Notes: a model not told the origin generated them from the letters alone. DNA of 64,000 nucleotides from Hyphomicrobium_B sp001006785 (GCF_001006785.1 NZ_CDHO01000003.1:1426001-1490000), one strand, 5' to 3'; numbered from the stretch's first letter, positions 8,980 through 17,409 are shown. Made by a program: numbers and translations.

Positions 8980-9933
8980 ATGGACCTTCGTCAGCTTCGC
9001 TATTTCGCTCAGATCGTTGAAAGTGGAAGTCTCTCCAAAGCATCCCGCTGCCTTTTCGTCGCCCAACCGGCGCTGAGCCAGCAGGTCGCCAAGCTTGAAG
9101 ACGAAGTCGGGAAACCGCTGCTTCAGCGCTCCTCGCGCGGCGTCGTCCCGACGGAAAACGGGCTGGCCCTCTATCATCATGCCCGCTTCATGCTGCGTCA
9201 GATGGACCAGGCGCTGTCGATTGCGAGAAAGGATGTCACAGACCTGCAAGGCATGGTGTCCTTGGGTTTGCCACCGACTACTCAGCGGGCCATCGGACTT
9301 TCGCTGATGAAGCGTATCCGGAACAGATATCCCGGCATCCTGCTCAATGTCGTCGAAGGAATGAGCGGTCATGTCGCTCAGATGATCCGCCTTGGGCAAC
9401 TGGACATCGCTATACTATTTACTAATGACGTCTCGTCCAAGCTGTGCGCCGAGCCCCTGCTGGAGGAAGAGCTCTTCGTGATCTTCCCGGAAAAAAGCGG
9501 CTATATCCCCCACAATCGAAAATCGGTCTCGATTTCGGAACTTGCCCAGATTCCCTTGATCCTGCCAACCAGCTCTCACGGCCTTCGCCGACGTGTGGTC
9601 GCGGAGTTCGAACAGCGGAACATGAAGCCGAACGTGAGCGTCGAAATCGATTCCCTGACGCTTCTGATGCAATGCGTGAGCGAAGGGATGGGTGCCACGA
9701 TCAAGCCGATGTCCGCATTGCACGAGGCCGACGAGACGTTGGGCAAGTGGCGCGCCCTTTCCATCAGCGACGCTCCCATCACGCGAACGAACTATCTTTA
9801 TTCGCTATCGGCAGAACTGATGACAGATGCCGCCCGGGCGGTTCTAGGAGAGACGCGGGAAGTTGCCCGCGAATTGATCGAAGGCCGAAAGTGGAAAGGC
9901 GTCCAATTGATCGAGCGACGAGAGGCCGCGTGA
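8980..9933 (+). CDS. LysR-family transcriptional regulator
   Basis: The 317-residue product has the usual LysR layout. It starts with MDLRQLRYFAQIVESGSLS and a winged helix-turn-helix at residues about 1-60, with recognition helix region QPALSQQVAKLEDEVG. A linker helix and a two-lobed substrate-binding domain (about 90-300) follow. It is divergently transcribed from the ALDH/ThDP/LIV operon and is presumably its inducer-responsive activator. The effector is probably the transported compound or a metabolite of it. Codon use looks like that of its neighbours, so this is probably resident chromosome. Confidence 0.93.
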   Translation: MDLRQLRYFAQIVESGSLSKASRCLFVAQPALSQQVAKLEDEVGKPLLQRSSRGVVPTENGLALYHHARFMLRQMDQALSIARKDVTDLQGMVSLGLPPTTQRAIGLSLMKRIRNRYPGILLNVVEGMSGHVAQMIRLGQLDIAILFTNDVSSKLCAEPLLEEELFVIFPEKSGYIPHNRKSVSISELAQIPLILPTSSHGLRRRVVAEFEQRNMKPNVSVEIDSLTLLMQCVSEGMGATIKPMSALHEADETLGKWRALSISDAPITRTNYLYSLSAELMTDAARAVLGETREVARELIEGRKWKGVQLIERREAA

Positions 9934-10010
9934 CGAAGCCGGTTCGAGCAGTAGTAAAGGCGATCCGAAGCGTCGAGGATCATTCCTTCGAGCACGCGTT
10001 CGCGCTGTGA
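9930..10010 (+). pseudogene. Short pirin-like N-terminal remnant
   Basis: A GTG that overlaps the LysR stop by 4 bp opens a 26-codon frame reading VTKPVRAVVKAIRSVEDHS. This resembles the first strand of pirin-family cupins. It stops after 26 codons and nothing in either following frame continues the family. It is probably the stub left where accessory DNA joined the LysR flank, but a chance frame cannot be excluded. Confidence 0.25.
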
Positions 10011-10286
10011 CATGACCAAGCGCCGCGAGGCGGTCGATCGTTCGTTTGAATCCTGCAGCGCTTCGCTGAATATACCGGGATGAATCAGCGTTTGTTCCAG
10101 CAGACAGTTTCGCCAGTCTGGCGCGTTAGGTAAACCAGAATGACGGAGTGAGACGTAAACTGGTGGCGCGATTCAATGGTCTGTTCTTTAGCGACAAGGC
10201 CATGACTCTTTTGGATCGGCTTCCTTGGACTCTGTAGGTTATGGAACAACATCATGCTATGAGACGACATATTCATGCCAACTCGA
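10011..10286. other. Intergenic region, no gene recognised
   Basis: Neither strand gives a convincing reading frame between the LysR/pirin-like end and the dif-like site. The base composition is visibly lower in GC than the flanking operon, as expected close to an insertion boundary. Confidence 0.5.
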
Positions 10287-10314
10287 TTTCTGCATAACAT
10301 AGATTATGGAATAT
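10287..10314 (+). other. dif-like XerC/XerD site 1 (left edge of the accessory island)
   Basis: This 28-bp site fits the dif layout of 11-bp arm, 6-bp centre and 11-bp arm. The XerC-like arm is TTTCTGCATAA, the centre CATAGA and the XerD-like arm TTATGGAATAT. The inner arm edges GCATAA and TTATG match bacterial dif sites. A nearly identical copy in the same orientation with the same centre lies at 35982-36009, and an inverted relative at 37298-37325. The homology with the second copy extends past the XerD arm (ATTCCTA), giving 28 matches in 30 bp. Confidence 0.65.
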
Positions 10315-10359
10315 ATTCCTATCTCCCGAAAGACGAAAACCGCTGGTTAGCTAGGTTTA

Positions 10360-10752
10360 TCACGACGCAATCGCTCGTCTTCGCCGGAGAGCGTCGCGTT
10401 GGCGTCGGCTTCGTTTCCGCATGCGTCGAGTTGGAGCTATCGAAGACATCGGTGACAAAGTCGTGGTTGGTGTCGGCTCCTCCGTTGCTTGGACCGGTGC
10501 AGGCCGAGCCTCCATGATCTCGAGAACCGCGCGTCCTTTATCAGTGACACGCCAGCCGCCGTTCATCCGCTCGATGAGACCTTGGGAGAAGATATCCAGG
10601 TCGGGCACGCGGGCCGCCAATCGTTTCGTACGCTCGCTCCAGTCCCGTCCGCTGGTCGCCAGAATCGCCATATCGCGCTTGAGTTCGGCCATGGCGGCGA
10701 ACCCGCCTGGATAGCTGACCAGCACCTTGAGAACCGTCACCTGGAAGTTCAC
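10360..10752 (-). CDS. Conserved hypothetical protein, winged-helix-like
   Basis: From the GTG at 10752 the product has about 130 residues. An upstream start at 10836 would add a poor leader. The core reads FQVTVLKVLVSYPGGFAAMAE and later GLIERMNGGWRVTDKGRAVLE, a helical domain followed by a wing-like hairpin of the kind seen in small winged-helix DNA-binding proteins. The C-terminal 30 residues are very Arg-rich, suggesting nucleic-acid contact. I recall similar proteins as orphan hypotheticals in rhizobial accessory DNA. It is the first gene inside the dif-bounded island and its function is unknown. Confidence 0.6.
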   Translation of the reverse strand: MNFQVTVLKVLVSYPGGFAAMAELKRDMAILATSGRDWSERTKRLAARVPDLDIFSQGLIERMNGGWRVTDKGRAVLEIMEARPAPVQATEEPTPTTTLSPMSSIAPTRRMRKRSRRQRDALRRRRAIAS

Positions 10753-10880
10753 TGCCCCACCCGTACCCGGCTCCGCGAACTTACTCCCGCTACATCTTAG
10801 GAGAAGTCGATAGCCCTGTCGACCCACGACATTCACCCGCTGGTTTTTGTTGGAAATTCGCAGAGAGATCCGCGTTGGGC

Positions 10881-11083
10881 ATGACAGTAGCTGAAGACTC
10901 CGAATTCAAGGTCCGCAAAGTATCCGCTGCACGGCGGCGCAGGCCGCCAGGGGACGCATTGCCGCCCTCACAGAGCTTCTCAAGCCGCCGCTCGTGCAGT
11001 TCGTCGCAAAAGTGAAGGACAATGTGATTGCGACCCTGGCAACGGCCGCTGTTGCGGCAATCGTCGCCTATGTTTGGTCATAG
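10881..11083 (+). pseudogene. Small C-terminal-anchored protein, apparently frameshifted
   Basis: An ATG frame (MTVAEDSEFKVRKVSA) runs for about 18 codons. After about 10930 the protein-like signal moves to another frame, which reads TAAQAARGRIAALTELLKPP and ends in a hydrophobic stretch (LATAAVAAIVAYVWS) before TAG at 11081. Together they look like one roughly 65-residue protein with a C-terminal membrane anchor broken by a frameshift. The rest of 10753-11124 shows no other gene. Confidence 0.35.
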
Positions 11084-11124
11084 TCATATCTTCGGCTAAC
11101 CGCCGCCCTTCCGGCGTCAGACCG

Positions 11125-11155
11125 TGAAATCGTGAATTCGATTACACGATTTCGC
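11125..11155. repeat. Inverted repeat left of the DUF2130 gene
   Basis: GAAATCGTG and CACGATTTC form a 9-bp inverted repeat around AATTCGATTA, 28 bp beyond the DUF2130 stop. The right half (CGATTACACGATTTCGCG) resembles the palindrome at 13011-13036 on the other side of the gene. It could act as a terminator hairpin for the minus-strand gene, but there is no T-run. Confidence 0.5.
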
Positions 11156-11182
11156 GCGCACGGACTCACTACTTTAACCGCC

Positions 11183-12592
11183 TCACTCCGCGGCTTCGGC
11201 AGGCGGGCTTTTAAGCTCCGCGAATTTCGCCGCCATCGTCGGATTGCCCCGGGTCAGCTTCTTGATCGTCACGTCCTGTGCCTTGTCATTGGCAAGGCGC
11301 AGGTTGCGATCCGCACCGATCAAGGCATCCTTGGTCTTCTGCAGGTGGTCGATCGACTTATCGATCTCGGCGATTGCCGTCTGGAAGTGCCGCGAAGCAA
11401 GATCATAGTTCTTTGAGAATGCTGCCTTGAACGTTTCGAGCTGGCTTTCAAACTGGGTGATGTCGACATTCTGCGCTTTCACGAGCGCAAGCTCGGTCTT
11501 GTACTTCAGCGAACTGATGGCCGCATTCCTCAGGAGCGTAATCATCGGCAGGAAGAACTGCGGCCGGATGACATACATTTTCGAGTAGCGGTGAAAGACA
11601 TCGACGATGCCAGCATTGTAGAGCTCGTTGTCCGGTTCAAGCAACGAGACCAGGATGGCATATTCGCAGCCCTTCTCGGTCCGGTCCCGGTCGAGCTCCT
11701 TGAGGAAGTCTTCGTTCTTGCCTTTCGTGGCGGTTTTGTCACTCTCGTTCTTCATCTCAAACATGATCGAGATGATCTCTGTGCCGGCATCGTCGGAATC
11801 CCGGAAGATGTAATCGCCTTTGCTGCCAGTCCGCGCGTCGTTGTCTTTCTCGAAATACGCCCGCGGAAACGCCATCGAGCGCACCCGGTTGAACTCGGTC
11901 TCGCAGTGCTGCTCCAAGGTCTCACCGACCATCTTGGTCGAGAGGCGGGCCTTCATATCCTTGAGACGCTCGATCGCGTCATCGCGATCCTTGATCTGGG
12001 TTTCGTACTTGTCCTTGAGCGACTGCTCGGAGAGTTGCTTTTCAAGCTGCACCTGCTTGATGCCGTTCTTCAGCTCATCGCGCTCTTTCTCGATCGCACC
12101 GACCGCTTCAGTCACGGCGAGCTTCTTCTCAAGCTCGACGGCCTGAAGCTTGGCCTTCAGCTCCTGGATTTCTTTTTCCTTGGCAGCAGCAATCTTGTGC
12201 TGCTCGCTCGCCAGGAGCGCGTCAGCAAGCTCCGAGGCCGCCTTCTTTTCGCGCTCGGACTCGGCCAGCGCGTTCGCGAGCCTGTCCCGCTCCTTTTCGA
12301 CGGCGCTGAGCGCTTCAGCAACCGCGAGCTTCTGGGCAACGCCACTCCCCTCAAGCTTGGACTTCAAGTCCTGGATTTCAGCGTCTTTAGCAGCCGTTGT
12401 CTTCTGCAGATCGCTGCTTACCTGGGCCTTGGCCAATTCAACGGCGCTCTGCTTGTCGCGCTCGGCCAGCTCCAGCCGTTCGTGGAGCTGCTCAGCGAAA
12501 TCCGCGTCACGGACCTGCTTCAGGATATCCGCGTAACCGGACTCATCGACCTTGAAGGCCTTGTCACAGTGGGGACAGATGATCTCGTGCAT
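11183..12592 (-). CDS. DUF2130 coiled-coil protein with nuclease-like domain
   Basis: The start chosen is the ATG at 12592, which has AGGA 5 bases upstream. The longer frame from 12628 has no ribosome-binding site. The product is about 469 residues. An N-terminal CPHC pair (HEIICPHCDKAF) is followed by about 200 residues of Glu/Lys/Ala heptads (coiled coil). A C-terminal DUF2130 domain contains KGDYIFRDSDDAGTEIISIM then FEMKNESD. That D...E-x-K spacing resembles a PD-(D/E)xK nuclease fold. DUF2130 proteins are widespread orphans often found near mobile elements and defence genes, and their role is not established. Confidence 0.85.
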   Translation of the reverse strand: MHEIICPHCDKAFKVDESGYADILKQVRDADFAEQLHERLELAERDKQSAVELAKAQVSSDLQKTTAAKDAEIQDLKSKLEGSGVAQKLAVAEALSAVEKERDRLANALAESEREKKAASELADALLASEQHKIAAAKEKEIQELKAKLQAVELEKKLAVTEAVGAIEKERDELKNGIKQVQLEKQLSEQSLKDKYETQIKDRDDAIERLKDMKARLSTKMVGETLEQHCETEFNRVRSMAFPRAYFEKDNDARTGSKGDYIFRDSDDAGTEIISIMFEMKNESDKTATKGKNEDFLKELDRDRTEKGCEYAILVSLLEPDNELYNAGIVDVFHRYSKMYVIRPQFFLPMITLLRNAAISSLKYKTELALVKAQNVDITQFESQLETFKAAFSKNYDLASRHFQTAIAEIDKSIDHLQKTKDALIGADRNLRLANDKAQDVTIKKLTRGNPTMAAKFAELKSPPAEAAE

Positions 12593-12949
12593 GGTTCCTG
12601 GCCGGATCGTGGTGGCTGCTGTTGTCATTCAAAATGGGACGGGCCGACAGAATCGGCCGCACGAGAACAGAATTAGGACGAGCGAATTTGGAGGGTCAAG
12701 TCAAGCGCTGTGGTTTTGCGCATTTTGCTCGGGCAATCCCCCGCGCGGCGACCAACGAGGGCGCTAGGGATGAGTTGTCTCCCCTCGTCGCTGACGGCAT
12801 CGAAGCCATGATCGCCTCGATCAGGGAAAGCTCGCCGTGGAAGCCGACCGTGATCCCTGGCGGGAAGCAATGAGGTTACAGATAGCGCTGGTTGGCTGCT
12901 GCGCTGTCGTGAGGTATGCTGCTCGCAGCGCTGTTAAGGGCAGCGCAGA
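12593..12949. other. Intergenic region upstream of the DUF2130 gene
   Basis: This region holds the promoter side of the DUF2130 gene. Several frames are open across it because of high GC content. The frame ending at 12873 (RESSPWKPTVIPGGKQ) is not supported by a ribosome-binding site or recognisable motif. No gene is claimed. Confidence 0.4.
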
Positions 12950-12976
12950 CCCCGTGCCTGAGCGGGGCCTTTTGTT
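12950..12976 (+). terminator. Terminator-like hairpin, possibly ending a small RNA
   Basis: CCCCG, an 8-base loop and CGGGG are followed by CCTTTTGTTT, a weak rho-independent terminator in plus orientation. Just upstream, GCGCTG and CAGCGC (12928-12946) form a second stem. No coding frame feeds into it, so a short structured RNA starting within 12.88-12.93 kb is possible but unproven. Confidence 0.4.
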
Positions 12977-13010
12977 TGATAAGGACTTCTGGATCGTGGA
13001 AGCCCAAAAT

Positions 13011-13036
13011 CGTGTAATCGTGTGCCCGATTACACG
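13011..13036. repeat. 10-bp palindrome right of the DUF2130 gene
   Basis: CGTGTAATCG and CGATTACACG form a perfect inverted repeat with a 6-bp spacer (TGTGCC). It is followed by CGCCGCTTTAAC, and similar words follow the left-hand repeat at 11125-11155 (CTACTTTAACCG). It may be a protein-binding site or one end of an insertion. Confidence 0.5.
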
Positions 13037-13116
13037 GTCGCCGCTTTAACTTCAACGCCATCGTCAATTATCTTGCGCAAGAAACCTAAGAAGAAGCCGG
13101 AGATGAGTTAGACGAG

Positions 13117-13718
13117 ATGAAATTCACGATCGGCGATGAGACTGATAAGGCGCTCTTCATCGCCCTGAAGCACGAATTTCTGCGCTGCGATGAGGCCTTC
13201 AGACAGTTCGCCTCCGCGGGGGAAGACCTAATCATGCAAGGGCAGGATCGGCGGCGGGCTTACAAGGCGCATGACGCCTACGCGAGATTCGTCCACCACC
13301 TTTATGAATTTGCGCTCTGCGCCATTGCACGCGATCGTCACGCCATTAGCACGCTGCAGGCTGTCAATGCTGACAAGTACATTGCCAGCTATTTGCAGAG
13401 TCATTGCCGAAGAGACGGGACGCCATCCTGGACGGCACGGCCCCCAGTTGGGAAAATCACATCAGCGCATTTCCCGAGAGCATCCCGCCATCACTGCCCA
13501 CCGAATTTCGCCGCGCCAGGAACATTGCGCTCGCGCATGCTGGGATCAAGCGACCGAAGCTCAACATGTCGGATTTCTACGATCGGTTCCATAAGTTCCT
13601 GCACATCTTTTACAAGGATGCGCAGAGTTGGTGGGGCCGAGAGGCAGACGAATTTCCTGATCTGGAAGAGATCACGACGTTCTCGCTGATGATCTCGCAA
13701 AAGCCGCCGACCAGCTAG
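13117..13718 (+). pseudogene. HEPN-like protein, frameshifted near 13400
   Basis: The first frame, from ATG 13117, encodes about 95 sensible residues (MKFTIGDETDKALFIALKHE to NADKYIASYLQSH). The continuation is in a different frame from about 13404 to the TAG at 13716 (RRDAILDGTAPSWENHI to SLMISQKPPTS). Joined, they give about 200 residues. The second part contains RNIALAH, matching the RNxxxxH catalytic signature of HEPN ribonucleases. Gene decay and a sequencing error are both possible. It lies at the edge of a defence cluster, where HEPN toxins are common, and its end overlaps the convergent HNH gene by about 45 bp. Confidence 0.55.
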
Positions 13719-14268
13719 CGGCGAGCTGCGGCGACGATCGGGGCCGATGGGTCGTCCGACCAGCACGACCGACCAACTCCATCAGCTTGTCGAAGTGCTC
13801 CAGCGGTATGTCGGCCATGCTGGGAGCGATCCGGCGCCCCAAACTCTGGGTCGAAGCGCTGCGATCAATGCAGAGATGCAAGATGACATGGTGGTTCGGG
13901 CAAAGCCACTCGTACTCGTGATCGGGTTTATCGAAGCCATGTTCGAACTGCTCGTTCAGGGGCACGACATGGTGCGCCTGCGCGATTGGTTCGAATCCCC
14001 CGCAAACAAAGCAGGCTTGTCGGCGTCCTGGTTGAAATTCCAAACGGGCAGCAGCGATCCAAGCACGCTTTTGCGCAGAGCGCTCGGCGACCAACTTGCG
14101 CTGCACCGTGCCAATACTAGCCGCAAGCATGGCGCGCTGAGATGGATTCAGGAGCTGGTTCGCCCGCGATATCCACTCCTCAAATGTTTCGCCCTCAAGG
14201 AAGGGAAAGTTGGACGAAACTTCGAGCTTAAGTCCCTCGACAAGGGCCGCCGTGTTGACCCGCTGCAT
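13672..14268 (-). CDS. HNH endonuclease-like protein
   Basis: The 198-residue product starts at an ATG with GGGAGAA upstream. The core (residues about 85-135) has the HNH/beta-beta-alpha-metal pattern: CFVCGG, then AQAHHVVPLNEQFEHG, then WLCPNHHVILH. The two Cys pairs would bind structural zinc and the HH and NHH histidines the catalytic metal. The N-terminal 80 residues are helical and unrecognised. The last 30 residues are low-complexity and overlap the convergent HEPN-like gene. It probably cuts DNA, in defence or mobility, and the target is unknown. Confidence 0.75.
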   Translation of the reverse strand: MQRVNTAALVEGLKLEVSSNFPFLEGETFEEWISRANQLLNPSQRAMLAASIGTVQRKLVAERSAQKRAWIAAARLEFQPGRRQACFVCGGFEPIAQAHHVVPLNEQFEHGFDKPDHEYEWLCPNHHVILHLCIDRSASTQSLGRRIAPSMADIPLEHFDKLMELVGRAGRTTHRPRSSPQLAASWSAAFARSSARTS

Positions 14269-14382
14269 ATCGGTTCTCCCGGGCCGATGATACAGAGCCG
14301 CCGCTGATTCGAGGACAGTGATTAGTGCAGACGATCGGGCAACAGCAGCGCCATCCGTGAAGGCTTCGCTGCCAGCCTGGGG

Positions 14383-15762
14383 CTAACGAAATGATTCGCT
14401 GTACATCAGTTCGCGGCCTTTAGCCGTCGATTGATAATACTCGGCTCTGCATAGATCGGCTTCGAGGCTTAGAAGCGCGTAGCCGTGATTGTAAACGCCT
14501 CCTCGCGTCGCGAGCCGCGACTGATCAATCAAAGCTGGTGTCTCTGTAAGACCGGAGACCGGTTTGTAGATCTCGTCAATGACGGAGACAGGGACAGCGC
14601 CGTGGCCCACGCAACGGCCTCGCTCCAGCCCGGCAAATGGCTGGTAGATGCTGAGAGTGTGCTCATGCCCCCAGAACCAGGCGGCAATCGCCTTTGTTGC
14701 TGTCATCTGCTGAAAAGCTTTGAGCAGCAAGGGATTGACTGCAGACCGCTTACCCTGCGGATCGGCGGCCCCAATGGGAGAGAAAGCAGAGAACAACTGG
14801 TGATGAGACAGCAGGATGGTCCGGCCGGAGAATTCCCTGATGCGGTCGCAGTGCCAGTCCAGCTCATCTTCTTCAAGGTAAGTGAGTGCGCCAGCGACAG
14901 CGGCCGGATTGTCATCGTGCAAACCGGTATCCATGGCGAGCAATTGCCATTTCTCGTCCGCTGATCGCAGACAGAAGAAACTGGCTGGCTGCGTGAAGGG
15001 CGCAGGGTTCAGCTTCGTTATGAGGTCGTAGAAACCCACGCCTCCACAGTACATATCGTGGTTGCCTGACAGCGAAAACACCGGCAACGCCTTGTCCTTG
15101 CGGAGAATGGAGTCGATCGGATCGATGAAGTTCGATTGACATTCCGCGGCTGTGCCCGAGTAGTAGATGTCGCCGAGATGCAAGAGTATATCGGGATGCT
15201 CATCGGCGATGCGCTGCAAGACCTCGATGGCAGGTATGGCTCCCGTGCCCCAGTCTCCCATCAACGCGATACGTGAGTTGGCCTTGATCTCGATCGTCTT
15301 CGGACCGACAGCGGGCGCCGGGACGTAAGGAATGGGCTTACGCTTGCCGTTCTCGAAAAAGCGCCTGTATTCCACCAGGGTGCTGAACCATGCGGGATCG
15401 CAAGTCCCGGCGGTGAACTCGTTCTCGAGTTGCTGGATGGCGTTGGCATCGGAGGCCGCCAGCGCTTTCATGTAGCGCCACCCCCATTCGGCACAGACCT
15501 CAGCAATGCCGGACTTCGACAGTTCTCGTGCAGAGGGCCCTGCTGGGGAAGCAGGCGCCACACCTCCCGTCGCGCGACTATATTCCCGCTCGGCGATGTC
15601 CGCCGCGATACCGGGGAGAGTGCTGACCATGGATCGCTGCAGCCCGGCACGGCTCCGGGGAGCCGCGGCCGCTCCCTTGTCGATTTTCTTGGCAATTTCA
15701 GTGACGGCCGATTGATACAGGGAAAGGAGCGGGTCACGGAAGCACTTGAATGATTCAGGCAT
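14383..15762 (-). CDS. Calcineurin-like metallophosphoesterase
   Basis: The 459-residue product has about 160 residues of helical N-terminus of unknown function. A complete calcineurin-type phosphoesterase domain follows: GDWGTG, HLGDIYYSG, SGNHDMY, ILLSHHQLF and GHEHTL, the five metal-binding blocks in order. It is the last gene of the minus-strand TIR/caspase operon and overlaps the RyR gene by 8 bp (ATGCCTGA), so translation is coupled. In a nucleotide-signalling system it could hydrolyse the signal (an off-switch) or be an effector cutting nucleotides or nucleic acid. Both are inference. Confidence 0.88.
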   Translation of the reverse strand: MPESFKCFRDPLLSLYQSAVTEIAKKIDKGAAAAPRSRAGLQRSMVSTLPGIAADIAEREYSRATGGVAPASPAGPSARELSKSGIAEVCAEWGWRYMKALAASDANAIQQLENEFTAGTCDPAWFSTLVEYRRFFENGKRKPIPYVPAPAVGPKTIEIKANSRIALMGDWGTGAIPAIEVLQRIADEHPDILLHLGDIYYSGTAAECQSNFIDPIDSILRKDKALPVFSLSGNHDMYCGGVGFYDLITKLNPAPFTQPASFFCLRSADEKWQLLAMDTGLHDDNPAAVAGALTYLEEDELDWHCDRIREFSGRTILLSHHQLFSAFSPIGAADPQGKRSAVNPLLLKAFQQMTATKAIAAWFWGHEHTLSIYQPFAGLERGRCVGHGAVPVSVIDEIYKPVSGLTETPALIDQSRLATRGGVYNHGYALLSLEADLCRAEYYQSTAKGRELMYSESFR

Positions 15763-16054
15763 TACCTTCGTTTTCTCCGCGAACGCGCTGCAGCCAACGC
15801 TTCAGGATCGGCAGATATTTCTGCACCTGCTCGCGGTCGCTGTCCTTTTCTTCGTTTGTGAGCTCTTCGTACGGGGTGTTGATCAGGCGTTCCCACCGAG
15901 CAACAAGCTCTGCCGGCAAGACCACTGAACCGTCGGGGCGGCGCTCGCCTTTTTCATGAACATAGCGCTGCCAGTGCGCCCAACGCCGATGCTCAAGCGC
16001 GGCAAGCTCTTCGATCAACGAGGCGAAGGATACAGTAAATTGCTTGTCGGACAT
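15755..16054 (-). CDS. RyR-domain small protein
   Basis: The 99-residue product has a strong GGGGAGG ribosome-binding site. It matches the bacterial RyR (ryanodine-receptor repeat) pattern: an early LEHRRWAHWQRYVHEKG helix with conserved W and R, and the diagnostic tail TPYEELTNEEKDSDREQV (usual form PYxxLxxxEKxxDR). Stand-alone bacterial RyR domains have been proposed to bind nucleotide-derived ligands. Its position between a caspase and a phosphoesterase, in an operon headed by TIR genes, fits a ligand-sensing or adaptor role. That role is inference from context. Confidence 0.75.
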   Translation of the reverse strand: MSDKQFTVSFASLIEELAALEHRRWAHWQRYVHEKGERRPDGSVVLPAELVARWERLINTPYEELTNEEKDSDREQVQKYLPILKRWLQRVRGENEGNA

Positions 16055-16069
16055 CCCGCCTCCCCGGTC

Positions 16070-17065
16070 TCAGATGAGCTTGTCTGCTACCAATCGACGA
16101 TAATGCTCGCCCAGAACTGTCAGCTCGCACGACTTGCTCTCCATCGCTGCATGCCACATGTGGGGCGCATCGACGGGCCGAACCAGATTCACTCTGACAT
16201 AGTTCTGGAGCACCTTGAAGATGGCATTCCTTATCGGGTCGGGCGGCGGGATCGCTGGATCGTCGCGCTTTTCCTGTGATCTTTCCGGCTCATAGGACGG
16301 ATCAAGCTGGAACTTGAATCCCGGTTGCGGGAAGTGGATGGCGAGCTGCAGAAGCTCTTCGAGAGCAATCGGCGGTGTGGCCTTGCGCAACGACACAAAC
16401 GACCGGACGTTGGTCTTGAAGACGGGACGCTGACCACCCCATGGTCCCAGCGATTGGTCGATATGGGCGTATACGCTGCCGGGCGTGACATCGCCAACCA
16501 GATTGGCCGCCGCCCCGTTCAATGCATCGACAAGCAGGTTGGTGAACACGCCCGGCGCCCCGTTCCCGCCCTCGTATGAGTATTGGTTCTCGGTCGACGC
16601 GGTCAGAAGCGTCATGCCCTCGCCGATCTCCGCGAGACCGCCTTTGCCGGCCTGGTTGCCCGCGATTCCGCCATGGCAGCTATCCAGGATGATGATCTTG
16701 TTCGCCGCTTTCGATGCCTTCGCGAACGTCATCACATCACTGAGCGCCAGTCCGTCATCGCCGTCCCGGCAATCGCTTGCACAAAGGTAGCCGCCGGTCG
16801 TGTCGACGTACCCATGGCCGGCGAAATACAGGAGAGCGATCTCGGAAGGGTCTGCGAACAGTGCCTCGATGGCGTCTCGCAGCGCCCGCCGGGTGATCAG
16901 GTTGTGAGCGCCGGTGGCGGTCAGCACCTTCGGTGTCGTGAAATTCGTTGTTCCGTCAGCATTTCGGGCCAGAACGCCGGCTACCGCATCTGCATCACTC
17001 ACACATCCGCTGAGCGGGGTGAGGTCGTGATAGTAATCGACGCCAACGATAAGAGCCTTGCGCAT
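16070..17065 (-). CDS. Caspase-like cysteine protease (minus arm)
   Basis: The 331-residue product opens RKALIVGVDYYHDLTPLSGC and carries the caspase/metacaspase dyad: H84 in LLYFAGHGYVD and C130 in IILDSCHGG. The p20-like fold ends near residue 225. A further domain of about 100 residues follows, with FKFQLDPSYE, IFKVLQNY and LVRP motifs shared with the plus-arm caspase. It starts 17 bp after the ThsB-like gene and precedes the RyR gene by 15 bp. Bacterial caspases in immune operons are activated on infection and cause self-destructive proteolysis. Here the trigger is likely a TIR product. Confidence 0.9.
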   Translation of the reverse strand: MRKALIVGVDYYHDLTPLSGCVSDADAVAGVLARNADGTTNFTTPKVLTATGAHNLITRRALRDAIEALFADPSEIALLYFAGHGYVDTTGGYLCASDCRDGDDGLALSDVMTFAKASKAANKIIILDSCHGGIAGNQAGKGGLAEIGEGMTLLTASTENQYSYEGGNGAPGVFTNLLVDALNGAAANLVGDVTPGSVYAHIDQSLGPWGGQRPVFKTNVRSFVSLRKATPPIALEELLQLAIHFPQPGFKFQLDPSYEPERSQEKRDDPAIPPPDPIRNAIFKVLQNYVRVNLVRPVDAPHMWHAAMESKSCELTVLGEHYRRLVADKLI

Positions 17066-17082
17066 GTCCGGCTTACAGGGAG

Positions 17083-17409
17083 TCAGGTCGACACGCCCTG
17101 AATCTCCGTGCGGTCATCGCTGTAGGCCCAGATTCCACGAATCTTCTTGCCCTCTTCCTTCGCGCAGGCGATTTCCCACTTCTGCCCGGTCGAGGAGGTC
17201 GAGTTCTTGCTGACGAGGACGATGACGCCATCGGATCGGCGAATGCGCGTCCGCACCTTGTCTTTCCAGCCGCTGTCGTACGTCTCCTTCACCGACATAT
17301 CGATGAACTCGTACGGAGCGCGCGGATGAAGAGACTGCCCCTTCAGCAAATCGCGTTGCTTCACGTCCTCGATTGCAAAGGCAACAAAAACAACTTTCGT
17401 GGCAGCCAT
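17083..17409 (-). CDS. ThsB-like TIR-fold protein (DUF1863), minus arm
   Basis: The start is the ATG at 17409 with GGAG 8 bases upstream. A TTG at 17430 would add seven residues. The 108-residue product begins TKVVFVAFAIEDVKQRD and contains YEFIDMSVKETYDSGWKDKV, SDGVIVLVSKNS and GQKWEIACAKEE. These are the conserved blocks of the MTH538/DUF1863 TIR-like family, to which the Thoeris sensor ThsB belongs. The WEI glutamate is the expected catalytic residue of NAD-processing TIR domains. It is followed 17 bp later by the caspase gene and is about 45% similar by eye to the plus-arm copy. Confidence 0.85.
   Translation of the reverse strand: MAATKVVFVAFAIEDVKQRDLLKGQSLHPRAPYEFIDMSVKETYDSGWKDKVRTRIRRSDGVIVLVSKNSTSSTGQKWEIACAKEEGKKIRGIWAYSDDRTEIQGVST

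Noticed and set aside
11591..12676. 361-codon plus frame rich in Leu/Gly/Val opposite the DUF2130 gene
   Set aside because: It is the mirror of a coiled-coil coding region (Glu/Lys codons read as Leu/Phe), not a membrane protein.
12622..12873. 83-codon plus frame upstream of the DUF2130 gene
   Set aside because: No ribosome-binding site, no motif, and it starts inside the divergent control region; left as unannotated.
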